Shown piece by piece: positions 55,012 through 64,000 of a stretch of DNA of 64,000 nt (position 1 is the stretch's first letter; each line of letters starts with the position of its first letter). Below the pieces are notes generated by a model. It did not search any database, was not told the origin of the DNA, and saw only the letters and a program-made list of their open reading frames with translations. The DNA is from Brassica napus (Eukaryota; Streptophyta; Magnoliopsida; Brassicales; Brassicaceae). Where the stretch lies: positions 62,001 to 126,000 of the forward strand of contig NW_026016646.1 in NCBI RefSeq assembly GCF_020379485.1. The letters run 5' to 3'. Both the position numbers and the translations under genes were made by a program.

Positions 55012-58000
55012 CATCTGAACCTGGTAGAAGCTTCTGCATATCCGTTACAAGCTCACCCTCATCTCAAATCCAAGCCTTTGAAGATCTGTCAAAACCGGCT
55101 ACATCTCTTCAAGAAGAAGCAGACCAAAGCCATGGCGTTCTCTCATGGTCTCTCCACCTTTCTCCTGTCCATTAAAGGCGTGCCTCACCTCCTGGTTAAG
55201 ATGAAACCTCTCAAGAAGAGAGCTTTCCCTTTGCTCATGGAGTTGGCGACTTGGAAACATGAAGAAAGGAGTGGTCTTTACAGTTTGAGATACAAGAAGG
55301 TGGTCATAAAGACAAGGAGGAGCTGTTAGGTGGCGAGCCTACATTTCCATTCCATCAAAATGTCATGACCTGGTACCTAGGAGGTTCAAGGAATCAGCAC
55401 AGATTCCTTGGTTGTAAGCCAATCCTTTTCCCTTCTTGATATGAGCTTGTATTATTGTTTGGTGGTAGTTGAGTGTTGTTATTGGATCCTTGGGTTGATT
55501 GAATGTTTTACTAGATGGTATTGTCTAGTTACTGTCCCAGGATGCTTTATGAGACTTGTTTGGTGTTCTTGATGATATATGCCTTGCCGTGAGTCTTGAA
55601 TGTGTTGCTAGGATGCTAGATGGTATTGTCTCATCCGCTGGTTGCATTCATGATGTCTAAAACTGTTGTTAAGGTGTTTTGCATTATCATTTTGTTGCTG
55701 CCTTAAGATTGAAACATCTAGATTAATGTCTAAGATGGTGGTTAACTATTATTGCCTAAATACTATGGGTTTAATCATTGAACATACATAAGTATTTAGA
55801 GAATGTGCTTGCATAGATTAGGACTTGATATTATCATGATCCTGTCTGTTGCATTGACTTGCGTATTTCCATAGCTCAAATCGCCATGAATATGTTGTAG
55901 GAATGAGTAGAATGTCTCAACTGATTACATCATGATTGATAAGCTGTTTTGCATATATAAGCATGTCTCATACTGTCTAAGTTCAATCCTATTATTGTCT
56001 GATCTCTTTGTGCATTCATAAATAGAAACTGATTAAGGTTATTGCATATTGTCATCTTGCTGCTGCCTTAGGTTGATACACTTAGATTCAAGTCTAAAAT
56101 GTAGTTACGGCAGAAGTTAATGCCTAAGTAGCTTGTCTTGAATCTGATTTGATCTTGCTTGTACTTATAGAGATTGCTTGCAACGATGTGAACTTGATAA
56201 TGCTTGTTTCAATCTGTTGCATAGCTTGTTACATTGGAGATCAAACTTGATATTGGTCAAGGATTGATCCCAATGCTTGTGTCTTATCTTTGCTGGAGTT
56301 TGAGTGATGTTTCAGGTCCACATGATGTGCTCTTGGTTCATCATCAATCTTAGTAAAAGAGGAAGACTTTACCCATTGGGAATGGTCGCTGGGGTGTATG
56401 TGGATACATAAGGCGAATGGTCATCACCTAAGTCTGGAGGAGACTGGTGACCAGAAGGCATTGGAGATAAAGGGAAGGGTTGATCAGTGGTTGAAGCGTA
56501 ATCCATGAGATGTTGCGCTCCTGATCTTAAGGCTCATTGAGGCTCACTTCAAGCTTGGACCCATACTCAATCCAAGCTTGAGGAGCAAAGTGAGCCACCT
56601 GATGATCCTGTTGCTCAATGACCTGTATTACTCAAGGTCATTACAAGCTAATCATAGAGTGATTCAGCCGAAGTAGAGGGAAGAAGAAGGTCACTCAACA
56701 AGGCGTGTGAGGTGCTTGGAGAGTTGGCTGAGGTATCTCCTCAATGGAATGATGATGTAGTGGAGGTTCAAGCATCAAGTCCAAAGGAGATGGAGGTGCT
56801 TTCCACAAGACTTATCATGGAACTATCATGCGCTCACCATCAAGCTTAGACCTTCCCTATACTTGGTCTCAAGCCTGAAGAGGAGTGTGGATGAGCTTGC
56901 ATGATAAGAGAAGGAGCTGTTAAGCTCAGCAAGTGAGGGATTCAAGTGGTGTGTGAAGAGCAGCCACTCCTCACCATTTATACAAGGGAGTAAACCTGAT
57001 CTTTATCTCTTTCTATACAATCATGATAGGTTTATCTCTTGAAATTGTCTTGCATCAATTAGGTGCTGTCTAAGTTATTGCATTCATGCATTGAACTGTC
57101 AAATTGATCATGCATTGTTACCCTTATCTAGATTGTGCTTGTCCTTGATCTTTTGTTTGCCTATTTCAGAATTAATATTTTGTTGAGGTATTGGTGATCA
57201 AACAAGATGTGTGATCTTGCTTTGGTCCCAATAGGATGATTTAATTTTGCATTGAGTTGTTGTGGTTTTTAGGTACACAAGCAGTGATACAAGTGACTCA
57301 CCAACAACCAAGAGTGTAAAGACAAAGGTCTTTTGCCATTGCATATCATCACTAGGACATGTCAGTCCCCAATCTACAGGAAGTGTAGTGTGATTGATTA
57401 TGCAATGAGAGATGGCTACTGCATAATACCATTAGGACATGTCTAGTCCTTAGTCTACAGGAAGTGTAGCATGGGACATTATGCAATAAGAAGTGTGACT
57501 TGTGATGCTCTCTATGGTGATTCAAACACCCTAGTTCCTGGTATAAGGAAGAGAGCAGCTCACAAGACCGAGACCATCACCCCAGCTGTTGAGACCGGTG
57601 GTCTAAGGCCATGAAAGTGCTTACACCTACACAAGCTTAGTTCCAAATCAAAGTCTCGGAAACTAAGCTTGAGGGGGGAATGTTAAATAAGCAAGGTTCA
57701 TGGCCTGATAGGTCTTTGCAAAGGCTTCTAAGAAGAACCATCAAACGGGCCAAGTCAGTGGCGTGTCTAGGCAAGAGGCTGTTCAGAGCAGTCTTAGCAA
57801 GTGAGGAGGAAGGCTCTCCATCAATGCGGCTTCAATGAGAGGCGGCTGAGGAGAAGCTGATAGACCCATTTAGTCATCCAACAAGTTGATAGTGCCAAGA
57901 AGATGATGCATTGGCCGAGTGGGAAACTCACCAAAAATAAAAAGGGAAGTCTACTTATCATGTTACTCAAGATGATTGATTTAATGCAGCTTAGTCTGAA

Positions 58001-58939
58001 AAGATAAGCCTATGTACTTGGATTTCTCTCCTAAAGAACTGAGGCACTGCGTTCATATTGAATCAGGTACTTGTGATCTTGATAAGCAACCTTTAGGAGA
58101 TGGATGTGATACCTACAGAGACTACTTGAGGGAGGATCAAGTGGAGAGTCAAGCTGTATCAGTCCCTAAGATGAGCCGGTACAAGGGAATGTGTACAAGT
58201 GGAGGATGCGTATGCTCATAGAAAGCTCCTCACCAAAACAAAAAAAGGAAGTGTCCCTTAGTCTCTTTCAGTTCAATTCATTCTTCTATTAAGGGCTTAA
58301 GCTTGAAAAAGTTACTAGAAATGAATTGATTGAACTGAGATTATACTGAAAAAGATTGATTGAATTGTGTGCATCAATTGTGATGCAGGATATTCAAATT
58401 CTTGGTTCTTGATAAGTACTGATGCACCTTTGGAATGTGTATCAGGTACCTTTGCTTGGCGCCTTATTAAACAGTTCCGGGTCATCTCTTAGCTTCTCTA
58501 AAGAGGCTGTGAAGTCTGTGGAGAGGGGGAGATTCCAAACCTGGTCTATGAAGAGGGCAAGCCGTGTGTGAAGTGTTGAGCAGCCTCACTGGTGTTTTGA
58601 AGATGATCTGGTCGTGTCCTAGCTTCTCTAGGATGGCTGTGAAGTCAGTTGAGAGGGGGAGACTTCAAACCGGTTCCATGAAGAGATGAAGCTGAGTTGT
58701 TAAGTGCGCAAAGTCTTGATGAGTTGCTGCACCATCTTAGGCCGTGATCCAGAACTTCTTGTGTCCAACCACACTGGTTCTAAGGCACAAGAGTTCATTG
58801 GCCAATCCCTAGGCCCTTAAGAGCTCTACTCTTTTTCCCTTGCAAAGTTTTGTCCCACAGGGTTTTCTTTGCAAGGTTTTTAATGAGGGAGACTCTTCAG
58901 GGTTCCAAGCTTGGCTCAGGATCTCCTAGAGTCAAGCTT
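55012..58939 (+). other. NA8 internal region, non-coding
   Basis: No gag or pol motif is seen. Short frames (55078-55329, 58012-58221) have no recognisable domain. A PPT-like GAGGGGGGAA at 57671-57680 is followed by TGTTAAATAA, which is how the COP2 LTR starts. The tandem fold is at 57337-57487. The duplicated GAGAGGGGGAGA block is at about 58490-58700 and the GGTTTT box at about 58827-58888. Confidence 0.8.
57337..57487 (+). other. Tandem pair of predicted three-way-junction folds, NA8
   Basis: Unit 1 (57337-57407) pairs CATTGCATA with TATGCAATG. Unit 2 (about 57416-57487) pairs TGCATAAT with ATTATGCA. Both keep GGAC/GTCC and CTACA-GGAAG-TGTAG. Confidence 0.58.
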
Positions 58940-58948
58940 GAGGGGGAG
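58940..58948 (+). other. NA8 polypurine tract
   Basis: GAGGGGGAG directly precedes TGTTGAAC. Confidence 0.88.
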
Positions 58949-59937
58949 TGTTGAACTGAAGAGAAGATAGAAGCTTGTGCAAAGATAGGGCAAGCTTCAG
59001 GAGATGTTCAGAAGAGTTCAACCAAGCTTCAGAAGTACCCTGAAGTGTATATCTTGTGAAGTTAAGTCCAAGAAGGGCTTAGACTGATCTGTAGAAGATA
59101 TTAGAGGAGTTTGGGAGGAAATGGTCGATGGTGCAAAGTTAGGGTCGGCTGTACGGACGGCCGTACGGACTGTACGGACCGGTACGGATGAGATCGACCC
59201 GAAACATCTTTTCTCAACCATCTGAAGACATTTGGTGCTTGTGCAAAAATAGGGCACAAGGGTACGGTCTGAGAAGTATGTGCAAGGTCCGGGTTGAGTA
59301 ATGGTATCAAAAGAGCATCAAGAAGATGCTGTGTGCAATGGGAATCTAAGGGAGCTGGCACACGGTTCTGATTGGCTTATGATAGTCCAAGACAGGCTGG
59401 ATGTTGCTGGAAAGAAAGAGACAAAGGCTGGCTATGTATCTGGACAAAGATATGGACAGATACATAAGGCAGTGTGGAGTATTTCTAGCCAAGCATTCCC
59501 ACATCCAATCAGGAGCATACAACCAGCTACAAACACCCCAAGACCTGATCCAGAACGTCCATTTCAAACCAGGCTACCTCCACTGTCCATTTCTTATCCT
59601 TAACTTAGGGTTTTATGAGTTTGCAACCTGTTTTCTATTTAAAGACCCTTTATGGGCGAATTGTAAACTCTCTAAGAGAGTAAGGGGGATTTCCCCTTCT
59701 CCTTCATAGTCTTTGGTTACTTTGAATCTCCCAATCTTCATTCTCTTGATTACTCTATTCTGGTTACTTAATCTCATACTCTCAGTCTTCTACTCTCACT
59801 CAATCTCCCATAATTACTCTTATTCTTCCATTCACTAAATCTCACTTTCATTAGTCTCTCTTCACCATTTCAAGTTCTCTCTAGCCCTTGTGGGTTTGTT
59901 CAACACTCATACAGCCTGAGACTCTGTAAATCTCATA
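58949..59937 (+). repeat. NA8 3' LTR
   Basis: It is 989 bp, identical in length to the 5' copy, with no difference noticed. TCCAT follows. Confidence 0.92.
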
Positions 59938-59942
59938 TCCAT

Positions 59943-62013
59943 TTTGCTGTGGAGTATAAGGACAGCTTGTTTGATGTAGGATCCCATGTTGTGATAGGTG
60001 TTGCTTGAATGCATGACTCGTGTACTCCCCTCCATTATCTGATCTCAAAATTTTAATCTTAGCATGATAATGGTTAGTTACATAAGTTTGAAAGTTCCTA
60101 AATGCATCAAGTACCCTATCTTTGGTCTGAATTAAGGTTAACCAGGTGTATTTGGATTTTTCATCAATGAATGTGACAAAATACTTATAACTATCTCTAG
60201 ATAAGCAAGGGGCAGTCCACACATCAGAATGAATTAGATCAAAGCAATTATCATAAACGGTAGTAGACTTTTGAAACACAGTTTTACAATGCTTGCCTAA
60301 AATACAAGCTTCACAATCTTTGTTCTCAAACACAACACCTGGTACCATTAAGTTCAAAGCTTTAACATGAGGGTGTCCTACTCTAGCATGCCACAATGCA
60401 TTTTTATTCAACAAAGAAGCAGAAGTAAACGAGCAACTATAATCAGGAACAGAAGTGAGTTCTTCAAGCATATAGAGATCTCCCTTAGTCACCCCTTTCC
60501 CAATCAATCTGCTGCTCTCAATATCCTGAAACTTCACATCATTAGGACTAAAGATAACATTGCATTGTAAATCATTAGTACATTTCTTCACTGATAATAG
60601 GTTTGATGTGAATTCAGGCATGTAAAAAGCTCTAGATTCTTTGTTAAACAGCTTAAGCTTTCCTATTCCTCTAATGGGTATCTTATCCCCATTTGCTATC
60701 ATCACATGCCCATGTGTAGGTTCTATATCCTTAATCAAGTTTTCATCACTTATCATATGATGTGATGCACCAGAATCAACAATCAATGGTTTATTTACTC
60801 GTTTAGCATTATGGCATAGATTACTAAGTGATGGATGCATCTTATCAGTTCTAGCAATGTGAGCATGTCTATACCCATTCCTAGCTTCTAACCGTTCTAC
60901 TAGTTCTCTAATCAAGTGATCATCCTTATATGCAATCATAGAAGCTCCAAAGGAATAACCGTAAGTGTTACCGTTTTCCTTTAGCATTTTGAAGAGGGCA
61001 TCAAGGTCTGATCTCTTGATGTAGTCATCATTGCTGCGGGAGCTTGAGGCGCCTGTGTAAGCCACCAGAGACTTCCCATTCCCATCATTGCCTCCAAGCC
61101 CATCCACTTCACTGATCTTGCTGGTGCCAGCTCCACTTGAACCTTCAGTCACATTTGCCCTTCCCTCACGCTCCTTCATGAACTTGGCCGGCTTGAGGTG
61201 TGGGTGCAGTATCCAGCATTGGCTCTTCTTATGACCATGCTTCTTGCAATGATCACAGTTGCCATTGAACTTCCTGTCCTCGTACTTCCCGTGAGATGCC
61301 TTGTTTGCTTGTGGAGCCTCGGTTGAATCCTCATGAGCTGCTTGATTGGCAAGAGAGAGCTCCCCCTTTCCTCCAAACAAACCCATAGATCCCTGCTCCC
61401 TTTGGATTTGTGCACACACCTCCTCAAGGTCCGGAAGCTTGTCTGACCTTAACATGTGCTGGATGAGCTGGGTGTAGGCCGGGTTCAGTGTGAGAAGCAG
61501 ACCAAAGACCTTGTCTTGCTCGCGCCTCTCATTCAACTGATCTGGATCAGTTGTGCTCGGCCTCAGCATCTCCAGCTCTGACCATAAGGACCTGAACCTC
61601 CCCAAGTGCTTAGTGAACTCCATGTCCTCTTGTGCAAGACGGTTGATCGCTAGCTTCACTTCAAACACACGGCTGAGGTTGGAAATGTTCCCATACACCT
61701 TCTTCAGCGTGTCCCACAGCTCCTTGGCTGATTCACAGTAGCTGTAGGCATCCAAGATAGCTGGGTCCAAGGATGCGTGTAGAACCGTCATCACCAGCAT
61801 GTCTTCTTGTTGCCATTTCTCCACAGCCGCTTCATTGGAGACCTCTTCTTGATCTCCTCCCTGAGTAATGAGTTTCGGAGCCTCCCCTGTTGTGATGTGC
61901 CCCCACAAACCCTTACTTCCCACCGCAGTCTTCACCATCCGAGACCACACAAGGTAGTTGCTACCTTTGAAAGTAACCGCTACCTTCATCCTCATGTTCA
62001 TCCCCTGTTCCAT
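59943..62013 (-). pseudogene. COP3b gag-pol, N-terminal segment (gag, protease, most of integrase)
   Basis: 690 codons plus one base, starting [13 protein letters not shown]. It has Gag, zinc knuckle [14 protein letters not shown], protease [11 protein letters not shown], the integrase finger and the first two core aspartates ([13 protein letters not shown]). It ends at [11 protein letters not shown]8 cuts integrase between its second aspartate and the glutamate. It differs from COP3a by few residues (for example NKESRAF for NKDSTAF). The last codons of the open frame, below 59943, are NA8 sequence. Confidence 0.93.
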
Positions 62014-62208
62014 CTTTGCTTGACTTGAAAACTTGAATCTTGGATCTCGTACACACCAACCTTGAGTCTAGAATCACGCAAACCCACAGAACGCAGTACA
62101 GCTTCAACTAGAACGAACCACAGCTTCAACACCTTCAAGACTACTCGCGTGTAGCTTCAAAGACGTTTAGCTTGTAACTCTCTAAAGATCAAACCCCAGA
62201 TTCAAATG

Positions 62209-62226
62209 AACCTGGCTCTGATACCA
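62209..62226 (-). other. COP3b primer binding site (initiator tRNA-Met)
   Basis: The minus strand reads TGGTATCAGAGCCAGGTT directly after the LTR end CATA. Confidence 0.92.
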
Positions 62227-62792
62227 TATGAGATTAAGAGATCTTTAGAGTGATTAGAATAAAGAGAGTGTTTAGGAAGTGATTAAGAGAAGTTTGTGAA
62301 AGATTAAGAGACTAGAAAGAGCCGTTTAGAGTCTAAGAGAAAACCATAGTCTAAGAGATTAGAGAGACTCGAACTGATTGATCTTATTAATGAGTGAGGT
62401 TACATATTTATATAGAAAGCATTAGGGTTTACAAGAGGCGAAATGGGCACTATTGAAGCATGTAGAGTCAAGGTTGCTTTCCGGATGATTGGATGGTAAG
62501 GCTCACACGCTTTGCCTCTTTACAGCCTGTTCCAGCCTGGCACGCTCTTCCCTTATCCACTCAACGGTCTGATCCCTTCTCCTTAAGTCCCCAAGGTAAC
62601 ACTCCCTTGTTACCGTTTCACTTGGTCGAGTTGGGTAAGTTTTGGTCGAGACCTTTGGTACGGACGGTACGGCCATGTACGGCCTTGTACGGACGTCCGT
62701 ACCATTCACACCCAAACCCCCTAAGCTTCTCCATCTCTTCTCCTCTTCAACTCCTCTTCTCTCCATACCAATATAATCAACTCAACTCAACA
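62227..62792 (-). repeat. COP3b 5' LTR
   Basis: 566 bp, complete, with TATA (minus-strand TATATAAATA at about 62405-62414) and the GTACGG cluster (about 62657-62702). The target copy ATGGC follows. Confidence 0.93.
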
Positions 62793-62797
62793 ATGGC

Positions 62798-64000
62798 TTG
62801 TACTTGTTCAAGGCTTCAAAAGGGGACTGATCCTGTAGAATCTTAGTTGGGATCCGGTTGATTAGATAACAAGATGTAGCCACAGCATCACTCCAAAACC
62901 TCTTAGGGACATTTGCTTGAAACATCATTGACCTTGCCACCTCCATGAGATGCCTATTCTTTCTCTCAGCCACTCCATTTTGCTGAGGAGTATAGGGACA
63001 ACTCGTTTGGTGTAGTATCCCATGTTGAGCTAGATGTTGCTTGAAGGCTTGACCAGTGTATTCCCCACCATTATCTGATCTCAAAATTTTAATCTTGGCA
63101 TTGTAATGGTTAGTCACATAGTTTTGAAAATTTTTAAAAGCTTCAAGCACCCTATCTTTGGTTTGAATAAGTGTTATCCAGGTGTATTTCGATTTTTCAT
63201 CTATGAATGTGACAAAGTATTTAAAACTATCCCTAGACAAGCAAGGAGCAGTCCAAACATCAGAGTGAATTAAATCAAAGCACTTGTCATAAACAGTAGA
63301 TGAAATGGGAAAAACAGTTTTACAATGCTTGCCTAAGATGCAAGCTTCACAATCCTTATTTTCAAATACCACACCTGGTAACATTAAGTTTAAAGCCCTA
63401 ACATGGGGATGACCTAGTCTAGCATGCCACAATGCATTTTTATTCATCATAGAAGCAGAAGTAAATGAGCACAAGTAATCAGAAACAGGAGCTAGTTCTT
63501 CAAGTAAATATAAATCTCCCTTGGTAACTCCTTTTCCAATCAATTGGCTGCTCTCAATATCCTGAAACTTCACATCATTAGGACTGAATATAACATTGCA
63601 ATTAAGATCTGTAGTGCATTTCTTTACAGATAATAGATTTGATGTGAAGTCAGGCATGTAAAATGCTTTAGATTCTTTATCAAACAATTTTAGCTTGCCA
63701 ATTCCTCTAATTGGGATTTTATCTCCATTTGCAATCATGACATGTCCATTTGTAGGTTCAATGTCTCTAATCAAACTAGTATCACTAATCATGTGATGAG
63801 ATGCTCCTGAATCAACTACCAATGGTTTAAACAGATTGTGTGCAATATGAGACTGTCCTAGTATGCTAGTAGGTTTATAAGCAATGCTTGAGTGATCAGG
63901 TTCTCTAGCAATACTATACGGTTCATATGATGCACCAAAAGAGTAACCAAGAGTACCAAGTGTGTTACCATTCTCCTTTAGCATTTTGATGAGGGAGTCA
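62798..64000 (-). pseudogene. COP1b gag-pol, middle segment running off the window
   Basis: It is open to the window edge. It covers the end of gag ([19 protein letters not shown]), protease [11 protein letters not shown], the integrase finger and the integrase core ([24 protein letters not shown]) up to EALNKYKP. It shows the COP3a target in COP1 unoccupied (CAATATGAGACTG near 63845). The first Met of the open frame is internal to gag and not a start. Confidence 0.92.

Larger units (their letters stand above)
54005..59937 (+). mobile_element. NA8: non-autonomous LTR retrotransposon (5.93 kb)
   Basis: It has two 989-bp LTRs, an 18-nt PBS, a PPT and about 3.9 kb without gag or pol. The target duplication TCCAT is at 54000-54004 and 59938-59942. 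Ends are TG..TA. The LTR start is like NA5a and NA7 but diverges further in; internal landmarks (tandem fold, GGCGGCTTC repeats, duplicated GAGAGGGGGAGA block) are shared. Confidence 0.93.
44884..62792 (-). mobile_element. COP3b: second COP3 copy, split by NA7 and NA8
   Basis: Its own pieces are 44884-45256, 51228-54004 and 59943-62792. The target duplication ATGGC is at 44879-44883 and 62793-62797. LTRs are 566 bp, ends TG..TA. Coding pieces of 2444 and 2071 nt total 4515, as in COP3a. One LTR difference noticed (TATTTATGTAG against TATTTATATAG). Confidence 0.93.
41772..64000 (-). mobile_element. COP1b: second COP1 copy, split by COP3b, running off the right edge
   Basis: Its own pieces are 41772-44883 and 62798-64000. 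It is nearly identical to COP1a but has a 1-nt deletion in RT. It is inserted in COP2 after GTACTTGA. The rest of gag, PBS and 5' LTR are beyond the window. Confidence 0.92.

Noticed and set aside
58012..58221. 69-codon cysteine-containing frame in NA8
   Set aside because: No counterpart in NA5a or NA7, no recognisable domain, no support as a gene.

Overview
The window is plant centromeric DNA, most likely from a Brassica or a close relative such as Raphanus. The main evidence is a block of about 17.6 tandem copies of a 176-bp unit, each normally carrying one HindIII site (AAGCTT), at 9079-12181. From memory this matches the Brassica centromeric satellite CentBr. Everything else is LTR retrotransposon. 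I see no cellular protein gene, tRNA, rRNA or CRISPR array. Element names used here (GYP-A, COP1a, NA6 and so on) are local labels. The copia families could include the known Brassica centromeric element CRB (Ty1/copia) and the gypsy pair could relate to PCRBr, but I could not run the comparison.

Left part, 1-9078. GYP-A is a minus-strand Ty3/gypsy element with an open 1578-codon gag-pol. Its pol 3' end runs about 78 codons into the 3' LTR, as in CRM-clade centromeric chromoviruses. It sits inside GYP-B, a related plus-strand element. GYP-B has lost RT and RNase H in the visible part but keeps a frame of at least 680 codons that ends in the same integrase tail. GYP-B's LTR abuts the satellite.

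Right part, 12182-64000, is a Russian doll of Ty1/copia-type elements, resolved from LTR pairs, PBS/PPT sites and 5-bp target duplications. COP1a (minus) lies in the satellite. Into COP1a went NA5a (14038-19917), COP3a (22233-37762) and COP2 (39614 onward). COP3a received NA6 (26328-30371) and COP4 (32081-37556). COP2 received COP1b (41772 onward). COP1b received COP3b (44884-62792). COP3b received NA7 (45257-51222) and NA8 (54005-59937). Nesting reaches five levels inside the satellite. COP elements encode gag-protease-integrase-RT-RNase H on one frame. NA elements have intact LTRs, PBS and PPT but no gag or pol, so they must be moved in trans, presumably by COP proteins.

The copia-type elements share an initiator-tRNA-Met primer site placed directly against the LTR, a GAGGGGGAG polypurine tract and a conserved box upstream of it. 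Most end in non-canonical TG..TA (COP4: TA..TA). Their U3 regions carry either clusters of GTACGG/CCGTAC (COP1, COP2, COP3, NA5a, NA7, NA8) or GTTACCACAGTAAC dyads (COP4, NA6). NA5a, NA7 and NA8 also carry a tandem pair of about 71-nt sequences that can fold into three-way junctions. LTR pairs differ by zero to a few bases, so the nesting is recent.
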